Positions 11,327-20,922 of a DNA stretch of 50,209 bases are shown piece by piece; the first letter of the stretch is position 1, and each line of letters starts with the position of its first letter. This DNA is from Heterobasidion occidentale. Lineage: Eukaryota; Basidiomycota; Agaricomycetes; Russulales; Bondarzewiaceae. The notes under the pieces are model-generated. The model did not search any database. It worked only from the letters and a program-made list of their open reading frames with translations, and was not told where the DNA came from. The translations under genes were made by a program, and so were the position numbers. The stretch lies in the NCBI GenBank assembly GCA_039111635.1, contig JBCAQO010000037.1, positions 1 through 50,209 on the forward strand, given 5' to 3'.

Positions 11327-13868
11327 AGGTCCCAACTCCTGAGGGGACTACTCGCTTGAGCTTCATCGTCATTCCACGTACAATTGCTTTCTGGTCGTCA
11401 AATAGATTGGGATGCGTCTTCCCAATATCGCTTCGTTTTCTGGGGCGAAGACCGACCTACGTCGTTTACAACGCCTAGGAGTTTTCCTTCTCCGTTGAGC
11501 TGTTTGATCCAGGCTTCGTTGCCCTCGGTGTTCTTCCTTCACCGTACGTTTTGTGTGAGTACACTCCTAGAGTCAATAGGCAGCTACTCGACCAGGGCTC
11601 CCTGGTAGGTTTGATAAGCCAGTATTTTCTCTGGCGACGATGCAGAAAGGTGTCGTGCGAATGATTGTGAGATGAAATAGAAACTCGTCTGTGGATGGGT
11701 GTGTGTCGTTCTTCTTTCAAAGTACCGAAGGCCATGCTTCAGTGTTTCCAGGATAGATCTTCATCTCCTTGATCTCCGGTATCGAGGGAGACTCCAGGTG
11801 TGTGGGTTGATCGCTTTACTAAGGCTTAGGCCCACCAACCTATCAAGAATGAACATTTTCTTGACTTGTTTTGAGTCCGGCAAGACCCCTTTGAAGATCC
11901 CTAACTCTGTCAGCCCCATACGGTGGCCCGTCCTGGTTAGAGATTGAGTGTTCGTCCAGAGTTTGTTTTTCACAAGGGAGTGAGCATGTAGCAGCGCTCC
12001 GCGTATTGAACACGAGGTAAGGACTTTGAAGAATAGACTTTGAACCCCATGGCCTCTTGAATAGACCATGGTATCCACCGTGACGGTAATTATTGCGGGA
12101 TCAGCGTAAGGTATGTCCTGGTAGTTTAACGTCGTGCCGGACGTCCGTAGTTTTGCGTCTTTGCGGACGTCGGCTAGTTTATCCTTAAGTCATCGCGGAC
12201 TGAGGCTAGTTTATACAGAAGTCGTTGCGGACTGCCCTGCTAGTTTAAACCAAGGTCGTTGCGGACCTATCCATCTTCCAACGTAGGAGTACCTGTAAAC
12301 AAGATGGTAGACCTTTTCTGTGCGCCGGAACATTCATCGGTGATGCACATAGGGCCGTAGACCAAGTACAGCCATCTTGACAGGGTTCCCATTGAGGAAG
12401 GATGGTGACGGTTTATACTATATCAAACCGGATAACTTCTAGAGTTGCGAGAATAGACTTGAAGGCCTATTTTGACACAACTCACATGGCCCTGTAGACA
12501 GAAGGGCAGCTCAGTTTATCGTCATGAAGGACGGCAACTAGTTTATAGTCATTGCGGACGTCCGCTATCGCCTGGCTTGAACCTCCCGAGCCTCGATAGA
12601 TTTAATCCTCCGGGGTGAGGGTAGTTTAAGGTCATTTCGGACTAATTGGTGGCCAAGGTCGTGGCCATCAATCACGACTCCTATCCTTGAAGGAGTAAGT
12701 AGTTTATCGTCATTGCGGACTAGATCAACATCGTGGCGTCAACAACGATGTCAATCGACATCTCCTATGCCGAGAGGAGTGGTAGTTTAACGTCTTTGCG
12801 GACGCAGCAATGTCAAAACATATCTCATGTTTGGATACTGCTCATGACCCTGTAAGGAAAGGGTAATCCCAGTTTAACGCCATGGAGGGCGTTCGTAGTT
12901 TTACATCGTTGCGGATGTCCGTAGTTTATTGTCATTGCGGACCCAAAACCTGAGGCACGATCCCAGTTGCCTCTTGACTGGCCCTTGAAGCGGAATCCTT
13001 GCTTCAGACTTCAAGGGTAGAATGGGAGCGCCATGGGGTAGTCGTGGTCCTGTCGTCGGAAGACTGACGACCCGCTCCATGTCCCCAAACCCCTTGCACA
13101 GAATTGAACCGTGTCGACCCCATATTCTTTTACTGTAGGGCGTATGGAATATGGAAGCGCCTTGACCTAGTCGGCAGGGTTCCGCAACGGTGGAGGCCCT
13201 CACTTCCACCGTCTGCCAGAATACAACCACGTTCCGAGGGTCTTGGTAGCTTTAGCGTCGTTCCGGACGGTAACTAGTTTATCGTCATTGCGGACCAAGC
13301 CTTTCGTAGTTTTACATCGTTGCGGATGTAATTTCTCCGTTTTGGGTTACTAATGGAGTGCGGCCATTAGTTCCTGCATCGCAGATAGGGTCCCCTAATG
13401 CGGAAACGACCCTGTAAAACCGGAGATCCAAAGTGGGACGTCCAAGACACCTGTCAGACCTTGACAGCGAGGTTGGTCCACCGTTCCCCAACGGTGAACA
13501 TGCAACATGATTTCCCACCAATATTCATGCATCATTCATGTACCAGTACCAAGGTTATGTTGTGAATTCTAAGGGCCTCCTAATGCGGAAAGGGTCCTGT
13601 AAAACTGGGGATCCAAGCGGGACGCCCAGTTCGCTTGTCAGAATACCTCTTGACAACGAGAGTGTTGAATGCTTGTCCTTGTCTTGAGACCGGAGGGCTG
13701 CAATGCAAAATGGTCAGGTACTTCCCCTGCCTTCTTATCTTTTCACAGTTTAACGTCATGCAGGACGTTCGTTCCGGCGTCCTGTGCGTGAAACCGGTAC
13801 CTGTGATGCGGAGGGTCCTTTCCTCTCCATCATCATGTTAAAGACCAGGGGTTCCTTAACTCCCTGGT
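11327..13868 (-). other. Long 3' non-coding region of element D
   Basis: About 2.5 kb between the last ORF and the polypurine tract, with no convincing reading frame on either strand. Its first 500-600 bp from the LTR side recur at 49709-50209 in the second family member. The middle (12122-13766) is filled with a dispersed short motif, annotated separately. Confidence 0.7.
12122..13766 (-). repeat. About 17 dispersed copies of a TAGTTTA..TTGCGGAC motif
   Basis: On the plus strand the unit reads roughly TAGTTTA, 1-8 variable bases, GTC, then a TTGCGGAC-like core, about 21-26 bp in all. Clear copies start near 12122, 12148, 12174, 12207, 12241, 12539, 12622, 12700, 12783, 12896, 12922, 13247, 13275 and 13307; weaker ones start with CAGTTTA near 12512, 12870 and 13746. 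Spacing runs from about 25 to 400 bp, so this is neither a simple tandem array nor a CRISPR. Copies share the two ends and vary in the middle. Confidence 0.85.
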
Positions 13869-14915
13869 CTAGTATCCTCCGCCAATGTCTCCATAATCCC
13901 CGTACCCTTCATCTGGCCTGTAATAGGGGTCGATGTCGTCGTAATTGCCGTCTTCGACCTCGTCCCAGGCGTCTAGTTCCGCTCGAGTCCAGGAAGTAGT
14001 TCGCTGAGTCGGGCGCTGGCGGATTGGAGTTCTTCTACCAATGTGTGGATGTGCTCCTTCAATTCGATTATCTCGAGGACGGTTTGGAGTCGGCGAATCT
14101 CTTGGTCGAGTTCTTCTAGGACTGCTTCGCCTGGGCTGAGGGGTTTTCCTTGCCCTCTGATTCCCTCGTCCCTCATTCCTCCTGTACCTTGGAGGATGTT
14201 CCTCATTGCTGCCTACTGCGTCCTGCCCGGTGGATTGTCCTGCCGATATGGGAGGTAGGGCCTCTCGGTCCCTTCGTGCCTGTCGTTGGACTGTAGCCCA
14301 GACGTATTCTGTCTGGGTGGATGCGTCTCGACTACTTGTAGCCGGTATCGCTCTGCTGGCTTCGCTCCATGGTTGGACGCGGAATGGATCAATCCGAACG
14401 GGACGGGCGTGGGAGGAGTGTCTTGTGTCGGTGTGCGATATGAGGGCGGGTAGGAGTTCCAAATTGATGAAGGAGGAGAACTCGTCCGGGTGAATGAGTA
14501 GGGCGTAAGCCCCATTATTTCCTCGGGCATACCAGGAGGCGGCCCTATGATCATCTGCATAGGCCAGAAGCCTGACCTGGTCGCTCACGTCAGCGAGGCG
14601 TCGGGGTATGTCGTCGCTCTCGCTCCCTGGTTGCCCTGCGAAGAAGTTAGCGAGCCTTTGTAAGGCTAGCGCTGTGGCCATCTGAATTACCGCGGAGATG
14701 GTGGTGCGCTGGAGCAGCACGTCTCCTAGCCCTTCCAGCTCTCCGGGGTGCAGATCTCGACTACTGGTAGGGGGTCCTCTGGTCCTGGCAGTTGATGTAC
14801 CAGCCGTTGCTGGTTCTTGTACACCTGCCTCAGCAACTGTAGACGATGCCAGGTCCGCAGGGTTTCCTGGTCTTCCTCCGCCTCTCGTTTCCTGCCTTGT
14901 GTCTCCTTGAGCCAA
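13869..14915 (-). CDS. Post-pol ORF of element D, second part (ORF3b)
   Basis: A 348-residue open frame on the element's coding strand, in the place an env gene would have. No domain is recognised and there is no signal peptide or clear membrane segment, so it is not a normal envelope protein. The part from about 14780 to 14210 looks protein-like (TISAVIQMATALALQRLANF, DDIPRRLADVSDQVRLLAYA). From 14206 to about 13985 a different frame gives a far better coiled coil (GEAVLEELDQEIRRLQTVLE), and the last 35 residues (WDEVEDGNYDDIDPYY) again look natural in the first frame. Two compensating shifts inside an originally single ORF explain this best. Confidence 0.5.
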   Translation of the reverse strand: MAQGDTRQETRGGGRPGNPADLASSTVAEAGVQEPATAGTSTARTRGPPTSSRDLHPGELEGLGDVLLQRTTISAVIQMATALALQRLANFFAGQPGSESDDIPRRLADVSDQVRLLAYADDHRAASWYARGNNGAYALLIHPDEFSSFINLELLPALISHTDTRHSSHARPVRIDPFRVQPWSEASRAIPATSSRDASTQTEYVWATVQRQARRDREALPPISAGQSTGQDAVGSNEEHPPRYRRNEGRGNQRARKTPQPRRSSPRRTRPRDSPTPNRPRDNRIEGAHPHIGRRTPIRQRPTQRTTSWTRAELDAWDEVEDGNYDDIDPYYRPDEGYGDYGDIGGGY

Positions 14916-15244
14916 CGTTGTCGTCGGTCGCGGAGGCGTTGACGGAGTAGGTCTTCCTTCTTCTTGACGTCCTTCATTGTGCTCGTCATGAGTTCTCTCA
15001 ATCCGTGGTGAGGTTCGGGAACCGTTCGATCTTCGATGGCGAGTGCGGTTTGGTGGACAACAATTGGTATGGGAATTCCTTCCGGAGTCGCTGGGCGGCT
15101 GCTTTGGCTAGGGTGTCCAGTGTCGGGGTTGGCCACGGCCAGAATGATGTCTGGCGAGGGGTTTCTTGAAGGGGAGGAGGTAGTTCCGTCATCGATGAGC
15201 ATGGCACGTCCAGGGGAGTAGTCAAGGGAGGAGTGATCGGACAT
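14726..15244 (-). CDS. Post-pol ORF of element D, first part (ORF3a)
   Basis: 172 residues starting 58 bp after the end of pol at ATG 15244 (MSDHSSLDYSPG). The N-terminal half is Pro/Ser-rich; residues about 85-140 are a strongly charged helix with coiled-coil character (KKKEDLLRQRLRDRRQRWLK). It overlaps ORF3b by 190 bp in another frame, and the two probably formed one ORF of some 430 residues. The role is unknown; the position suggests an accessory structural or nucleic-acid-binding protein of the particle, which is inference. Confidence 0.5.
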   Translation of the reverse strand: MSDHSSLDYSPGRAMLIDDGTTSSPSRNPSPDIILAVANPDTGHPSQSSRPATPEGIPIPIVVHQTALAIEDRTVPEPHHGLRELMTSTMKDVKKKEDLLRQRLRDRRQRWLKETQGRKREAEEDQETLRTWHRLQLLRQVYKNQQRLVHQLPGPEDPLPVVEICTPESWKG

Positions 15245-15301
15245 GTACTGGGGAGGATTCTTGCTTTTGAAAGGATGGGGGTCTCTCCCTTTTATATCTT
15301 T

Positions 15302-18300
15302 CTAAGGCTTAATTGCCGCGGGTCGGGGTTTGTCTGGGTAGCTTTCGTGGAATTCACGAAGCGCCTCGTTGGCCGTATCTTTGAGGAGGGCAAAGGGTTC
15401 CCAAGTGTTATCGGCCTCGGAGTAACCGACCCACTTGACGAGGTATTTGGTTCCTCGTCCCTGTCGTTTAGAATCCAGAATGGCCTCCACCTCATAGTGT
15501 TCTTCTTCATTCAAGATCTCAGGGGCAGGTCTGGGGAAGTTCCTTCCATGGGCCTCTGTCTCGTGATACTCTGTGAGTACAGAGGCATGAAACACCGGAT
15601 GTATCTTCCACGTTTCGGGTATTTTCAGCCGATAAGCCAAAGGACCGATTCTTTCGGTCACTGAAAAGGGGCCATAGCGCCTGGGTGTCAGCTTGAATTT
15701 CGGATGAGTCGTCCGAATGTGGGTTCCTTCTAACCAAACTTGGGTTCCTACTTCCCATTGCGGGAGTTTCCTGTGTAGGTCCCGGTCCTTGGCGTGCTGC
15801 GCTGCTATTTGTAAACTTGCGGCCGCATCTTCTTGGACTTCTTTGATTAGCTGCAATCGTTCAGTTACTGCGGGCACCTTGGTCTCCAGAGCTGAGTCGA
15901 CCGAATATGGTGGATTGAACCCGTAGAGGACTTCAAACGGCGACTTCCCCGTGGCGGAGTGCTTCCGAGTGTTGTGGGAGAATTCTGCAAAAGGAATCAA
16001 GTCTACCCAATTATCTTGGTGGTAGTTGCAAAATACTCGCAAGAATTGCTCAATCTCTTGGTTTACCCATTCTGTTTCCCCGTCCATTTGGGGATGGTAA
16101 GCCGTGCTGAGGGCAGGGGTGATTCCCATTCCTTTCCATAGTTCTCTTGTGAACTTTGCCGCAAATTGAGGACCTCTGTCGGACACCACCTTGGTTGGTA
16201 AACCATATCGTTTGAACACATTATCCTGGAAGAGCGTCGTAGTTTCTTCGGCCGTGATTGTCTTTTTGCACGGAGTTATGACTATTCCTTTTGACAGGCC
16301 TTGATCGACCACCACGTTTATCGAGTCGTAGCCTCTGCTTTCCGGGAGGTCTGTTACGAAGTCGGTGGAGATGAAGCGCCAAGGGACGTTTGTGGTTTCC
16401 AGTGGTTGGATCGGTGGATGGGTCCTATGGGGAAGGTTCTTGGTAGATTGGCAGATTGCGCATCCATCCACATATGCATGTACAAATTTGGTCATGCTTG
16501 ACCACCAATAATGGCGTTGGATCAATTCTAAGGTCTTTGCTCGGCCCGGGTGTCCTGTAGCCATAGTGTCATGGTGCGTTTTGACAATCATTCGTCGAAG
16601 GAGATCGTCCTTTGGGACACATATGTAGCCGTCGCGTCTTGTAATGCCATTTTCGTGTGTCCACTTTCCTAGGTCACCCTTCATTGCTTTTGGTCCTTTA
16701 TCTAGTAATTTCTTGAGGGCGACGTCTACTAGTAAATCGTGTTCTGAGCGCGAGTGTCGAATAAGGGAGAGGATGTCTGAGGATACGAGTTCCGTTGCTT
16801 TGACGTGTATGCCTTCGCTCGGCTCTACTAGAGTTTCACTGGACTCGGTGAAAAGTCTGGACGGGAGTAGAGTCTGTGCTTTGTTATCAGATTCCACCCC
16901 CTCACTAAGGTCTGGACGCCTGGACAGAGCATCGGCATGATTAGTAGTCCCAGCCTTGTAACTGAGCTGGAAGTCAAATCGGGACAAAAACAGACTCCAG
17001 CGCGCTTGTCGCCTTGACAGGTCGCGCGCCGTCTGAAAGTGTTCTAGGTTCTTATGGTCCGTCCAGACCTCAAAGGGGTGTCGAGCGCCTTCGAGGTAGT
17101 GTTTCCAGTGCTCCAGTGCTTTGATGATGGCGAGGAGTTCGCGATCATGTACGTCGTAATTTCGTTCGGCCGGTGAGAACGATCCCGAGAGGTATGCAAC
17201 AGGGTGCCAGTCGTTATCAGGTCCTTCCTGTAAGAGGACCGCACCGTATGCCGCGAGGGAAGCGTCGGTAACAAGTCGGTAGGGGCGCATCGGGTCAGGG
17301 TATAACAGGACGGGTTGACTGATGAAGGCTTTCTTCAGTCGATCAAACGCCTGTTGGCACTCTGTGGTCCAATCCCATTTTGTATCTTTCTTCGTGAGGT
17401 CATGCAGGGGTCGAGCGATCAGGGAGAATTTATCAATGAATCGTCGGTAAAAGTTCCCTAGGCCTAAGAAAGAGCGGATGTCGCGAACTGTGCGTGGGAT
17501 GGGCCATTCCTGGATAGCTTCAATCTTCGAGTCTTCCATAGCAACGTGGTCTTTTGAGATTGTGTACCCAAGGTAGTTTAGCTTCTCCTTGTGGAACTCA
17601 CACTTCTCTGGTTTGAGGTAAAGATTGTTGTCGCGCAGGATTTGGAGGACTCGCCGAAGAATCACAACATGTTCTGCTGTGGTTTTCGTGAAGATGAGAA
17701 TGTCGTCCATGTATACCGCTATTTTCCGGGCCAGGATGAGTTCCTGGAAGATCATGTTCATCATGGCTTGGAAGGTTCCCGGGGAATTGCAGAGCCCAAA
17801 GAACATTACTGTAGGTTCGAAAAGCCCTAGGGGTGTGACGAAGGCCGCTTTGGATTCGTCTCCTTTCTTGATGCACACGTTGTTATATCCCCACCGAACA
17901 TCGAGTTTCGAGAACACCGTTGCGCCTTTAATAATATCCAATAGTTCTTGGATTAACGGTAGGGGGGTGACGTCTCGAATGGTGTGTTCGTTAAGGTGAC
18001 GATAGTCTTGTACCGGACGGAGCTTCCCATCTTTCTTGCTTACAAAAAAGAAAGAGGCCGCGCTATGTGCTGTTGACCGACGTATTGTTCCTCTGGAAAG
18101 GTGTTCCTTGATGAACTTTCCTAACTCATCATGCTTTTCCGGGCTCAGAGGAAATATTCGTGGAGCTTGGGGTACAAAAGATGGTTTGAGGTTTATCGCA
18201 TGGTCCCATATGGTGTGCTGGGGAAGCCTCTGTGATCGTCTTTCACTGAAGATGTCGAGGTAAGAATGATATTCTGTCGGCACCCGACTCTTCAAATCGG

Positions 18301-19237
18301 TGGTGTCGATTTCTTCCTCCAGGTCTTCGTCAAAGCTTGCGAACCCCGAGGGTTCTGGAGCTACCTTCCTAATGACGGGTTCTCCTGCGCTGTCCATTGC
18401 GGAGGAGTCAAACGGTGTTTGCGCTTCTTTAGCGACTTTTCCTGAAGCTTCGCTCTGGGCTACCTCTTGCTGAGCTTGCCGGCGTTCCTTCCTTTCGGTT
18501 ACTTGTTCCTCGAGCCATTCCCGAGCCTTGCGTTGTCGGGATTTATGCTTGAGTAACTCCATGAACCGAGTTTTCCATTCCTTCGCGGGTACTTGGTTCC
18601 ATTGCTCTTTAGTCCAAGTCCACGAGGGTCCTACCGGTTCCGAGACAAGATGCGGTTTCGTCCGCTGAGGAACCTTGTCACCGCGTAGTTTCGCTAACCA
18701 TGCCTTCTTGGTAGGCTCTTCCCTTGCCTTGGTAAACCCATATGGTTGTTGGCAATCTCTGGGGCATCGATCAAAGTGTACTTCACGGTGCCTCCACCCG
18801 ATGGAGGGGTCGTGGTATTTCAACCAATCTGTTCCTAGGAGCATGTCGTCTTTCCCTAGATTGGTGATGAACATCTGGACGCGTTCGGTGTGAGTTTTCC
18901 CCCGTCTATCTTTGACGGTGAGATTCGCGTCTAGGCCTCGTCGTATGAGACCTGCCTTGTTGATGGTGTCATCAACGTTGCGAACGCGGATGGGGCGGTT
19001 TAAAGGATAGGTGGGGAGGTTGTGCTTCTGTACCCACTTCTCGTTTACCAAAATCCCTTCGCATGCTGAGTCGATGGCGGCCCTGGCTCCAGCGCTTCTT
19101 CCTTGAGTTGATAATCGCACATCAAGTCGAATGGGGGTAATGATATGACTGGTCATTGCTCCGATTCGAATACATGGTGGGGAATCATACTCGAGTTTTC
19201 TCGACCCTCCCTCTTCGGCTGGTGAAGGAGAGGTCAA
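15302..19237 (-). CDS. pol: Pol polyprotein of element D: PR-RT-RNaseH-INT-chromodomain, intact
   Basis: 1311 codons without a stop. Protease motif AAIDSACEGI (Asp about 56; Ala replaces the usual Gly of DSG) and LGTDWLKYHDP. RT has FFFVSKKDGKLRPV and the YMDD catalytic box at about 509-512. RNase H has LVTDASLAAYGAVL and DRELLAIIKALEHW. Integrase has the HHCC finger (HHDTMATGHPG..GCAICQSTK) and the triad D959-X60-D1020-X35-E1056. The C-terminal chromodomain (YLVKWVGYSEADNTWEP) can direct integration to heterochromatin marks. The frame begins in -1 relative to gag with no ATG at the junction (TTG at 19237), so it is probably made as a Gag-Pol fusion by frameshifting. All other pol copies here are broken; this one is not. 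Confidence 0.95.
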   Translation of the reverse strand: MTSPSPAEEGGSRKLEYDSPPCIRIGAMTSHIITPIRLDVRLSTQGRSAGARAAIDSACEGILVNEKWVQKHNLPTYPLNRPIRVRNVDDTINKAGLIRRGLDANLTVKDRRGKTHTERVQMFITNLGKDDMLLGTDWLKYHDPSIGWRHREVHFDRCPRDCQQPYGFTKAREEPTKKAWLAKLRGDKVPQRTKPHLVSEPVGPSWTWTKEQWNQVPAKEWKTRFMELLKHKSRQRKAREWLEEQVTERKERRQAQQEVAQSEASGKVAKEAQTPFDSSAMDSAGEPVIRKVAPEPSGFASFDEDLEEEIDTTDLKSRVPTEYHSYLDIFSERRSQRLPQHTIWDHAINLKPSFVPQAPRIFPLSPEKHDELGKFIKEHLSRGTIRRSTAHSAASFFFVSKKDGKLRPVQDYRHLNEHTIRDVTPLPLIQELLDIIKGATVFSKLDVRWGYNNVCIKKGDESKAAFVTPLGLFEPTVMFFGLCNSPGTFQAMMNMIFQELILARKIAVYMDDILIFTKTTAEHVVILRRVLQILRDNNLYLKPEKCEFHKEKLNYLGYTISKDHVAMEDSKIEAIQEWPIPRTVRDIRSFLGLGNFYRRFIDKFSLIARPLHDLTKKDTKWDWTTECQQAFDRLKKAFISQPVLLYPDPMRPYRLVTDASLAAYGAVLLQEGPDNDWHPVAYLSGSFSPAERNYDVHDRELLAIIKALEHWKHYLEGARHPFEVWTDHKNLEHFQTARDLSRRQARWSLFLSRFDFQLSYKAGTTNHADALSRRPDLSEGVESDNKAQTLLPSRLFTESSETLVEPSEGIHVKATELVSSDILSLIRHSRSEHDLLVDVALKKLLDKGPKAMKGDLGKWTHENGITRRDGYICVPKDDLLRRMIVKTHHDTMATGHPGRAKTLELIQRHYWWSSMTKFVHAYVDGCAICQSTKNLPHRTHPPIQPLETTNVPWRFISTDFVTDLPESRGYDSINVVVDQGLSKGIVITPCKKTITAEETTTLFQDNVFKRYGLPTKVVSDRGPQFAAKFTRELWKGMGITPALSTAYHPQMDGETEWVNQEIEQFLRVFCNYHQDNWVDLIPFAEFSHNTRKHSATGKSPFEVLYGFNPPYSVDSALETKVPAVTERLQLIKEVQEDAAASLQIAAQHAKDRDLHRKLPQWEVGTQVWLEGTHIRTTHPKFKLTPRRYGPFSVTERIGPLAYRLKIPETWKIHPVFHASVLTEYHETEAHGRNFPRPAPEILNEEEHYEVEAILDSKRQGRGTKYLVKWVGYSEADNTWEPFALLKDTANEALREFHESYPDKPRPAAIKP

Positions 19238-20451
19238 GAAAAATCCTCTGCCAGGTCCACCAACATTTGCCTTCGCTCGGCCTTCCCTACTTCTTGGAAG
19301 AGCGCTCGGACGCCATTAGTATCACTGATGGGTCCGTTTCTTTGTCGTCCGTTAGGCGGTACGTAGCGCTCTCCATTGCTCTGGCGTGATCCTCCCCTTC
19401 TCGCGGAAGGGTCCTCACGTTCCACCGAATGACCAGGTTGTGGTACCCGACGGTGGTGGCCATGAGAACTCCCCTCCTCCAAACCTCGATGTAGTCGCGC
19501 ATCGTTTCCCACCGGGGGTTCTTGCTCGTCTTCATCCTCCATGTCTGCAGCGCGAGTTCGTCTACCTCCTCCACCCACCGGCTTGCGCGGATTTCCTCGA
19601 GACAGGGGAACGCCTCTACGAGGGAAACGACAGTCAGCTATCCCATGCCCTGGTTTTCCGCAATTGTAGCAGGAAAAGGGAGCAGGTCTCTTGCCATTGT
19701 ATACACGCTTGTTCCGACTGGCGTCTCTTTTGCGAGAGGCATCAATATCCATGTCAACCACCTGGTTGTTCATTCTGCGAGGAGCGGTGGTAGAGTTATA
19801 ACGACGAGCTGGTTGGAGGTGAAAGCGATTGAGGAAGTCGCTTCGGAATGAGGTGGAGTTGGCGAGGATCGCCTTTTGAGCACTTCGGGCTCTCAAGCGT
19901 CCGTCTATTTCGCAGGCAGTGTTGATCCAATCTTGGATGGTGTCTTTCGGCGGCGTCTCTTTGTCATAGATCTTGTCCATGACCCTCGGATCGAGCCCCC
20001 TCTGGAAGTAAGGAACTTGTTCCTTGTCGGTGATGTCGGCGTCGGCGGCGATAAGGACGAATTGATTTGAGTATTCATCCACCGTCATCTTTCCTTGAGA
20101 GAAAGACATGAGGGCGCTTCGGGCTTTGTCCGTAAGGTTTGTTTCCTTGAACTGGAGCTTAAACCTGTTATGGAAGTCGTCCCAAGTCCCTACTGTTTTG
20201 GGCGGTGTTGCCCCTACTGTCCTCTTCAGGAAACTTTCCGCCCATACGCCGGCCGTTCCATATCTCATGCAAGAGAGGGCGAGGGAAACTTTGTCCGCAT
20301 CCGTTTTGTATCGGTCCGATTCTGCTGTAAAAAGGAGGAGGCAATTCATGATGAATTTCTGCGATTGTGTTCGGTCCCCCTCGAAGTTATCAGGGAGTTT
20401 GAGCTTGCCCCTTCCCGATGATACGGGGGGGTCTGTAGGATTTATCGACAT
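19234..20451 (-). CDS. gag: Gag of element D, intact
   Basis: 405 residues from ATG 20451 (MSINPTDPPVSSGRGKL). The capsid-type retrotransposon-gag domain covers about residues 20-200 (FEGDRTQSQKFIMNCLLLF, TWDDFHNRFKLQFKETN, YFQRGLDPRVMDKIY). One CCHC zinc knuckle, CYNCGKPGHGIADC, near residue 265 binds RNA, followed by an Arg/Gly-rich tail. It ends with TGA at 19236-19234, overlapping the start of the open pol frame by a few bases. The same frame is open for another 154 codons upstream of the ATG, so a longer N-terminus from a non-AUG start is possible. Confidence 0.92.
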   Translation of the reverse strand: MSINPTDPPVSSGRGKLKLPDNFEGDRTQSQKFIMNCLLLFTAESDRYKTDADKVSLALSCMRYGTAGVWAESFLKRTVGATPPKTVGTWDDFHNRFKLQFKETNLTDKARSALMSFSQGKMTVDEYSNQFVLIAADADITDKEQVPYFQRGLDPRVMDKIYDKETPPKDTIQDWINTACEIDGRLRARSAQKAILANSTSFRSDFLNRFHLQPARRYNSTTAPRRMNNQVVDMDIDASRKRDASRNKRVYNGKRPAPFSCYNCGKPGHGIADCRFPRRGVPLSRGNPRKPVGGGGRRTRAADMEDEDEQEPPVGNDARLHRGLEEGSSHGHHRRVPQPGHSVEREDPSARRGGSRQSNGERYVPPNGRQRNGPISDTNGVRALFQEVGKAERRQMLVDLAEDFS

Positions 20452-20913
20452 AATGTTTCGGGTGTTGATCGGTGTTTGAATATCCGAGGATTCGGACTCG
20501 GATGTTCCTTCTTCTTCCTCCGATGTGTCCGGGATTTCCGGTTCGGGGTTCCTGTACTGGGGTGGCTCTACCCAGTCTTCTGTTACTTCGTCCCAAGCCC
20601 ACTCAGCTTCTGTTTCGTCTTCTCTTGTGAAGAAGTATCGTCCTTCTCGGTACGAGCAGTTATCAAAGTTTGGGGGTGCTGGTCGGTTGGTGTCGGAGTA
20701 ATACCAGCGGTTTTCTCTTTGATGGATAGGACGATTATCTTGTCGAAGTTGGTTATGGGTTCGTCTAGTGCCTGGTGGAAATCCTGGGCCTAGGTCTTGC
20801 TCCAGGGTGTGTGAAGTAACTCTCTTCGGTGGGTGTCTATGCCACCGATGAGGGTTATGAGAGAGAGTGTGGCAGCAAGCGGAGTGGGGTGCAAGGTAGG
20901 GGCAAAGGCCAGT
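20452..20913 (-). other. AUG-less open leader in frame with gag of element D
   Basis: From the codon after a TAG lying in the primer site (20916-20914) to the gag ATG there are exactly 154 codons in the gag frame with neither stop nor ATG. The second half looks protein-like: aromatic (RENRWYYSDTNRPAP, YREGRYFFTREDE), then acidic (EPEIPDTSEEEEGTSE). Either Gag starts upstream at a non-AUG codon or the stretch is a former N-terminal domain. Confidence 0.55.
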
Positions 20914-20920
20914 CTATTCT
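20910..20920 (-). other. Self-complementary primer-binding site of element D
   Basis: On the minus strand AGAATAGACTG begins two bases (CT) after the LTR end. It is the exact 11-nt reverse complement of CAGTCTATTCT at 21086-21076 in the same LTR, just downstream of the TATA-like box. No 3' end of a tRNA (TGG-type site) is visible. This is the Tf1-style self-priming layout. Confidence 0.75.
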
Positions 20921-20922
20921 AG

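Noticed and set aside
12122..13766. CRISPR-like array
   Set aside because: The repeats are short and imperfect, with irregular spacing from 25 to 400 bp, and lie in a eukaryotic retrotransposon 3' region.
13869..15244. Envelope gene of element D
   Set aside because: The position fits, but there is no signal peptide, furin-type site or membrane anchor; the predicted protein is coiled-coil and low-complexity.
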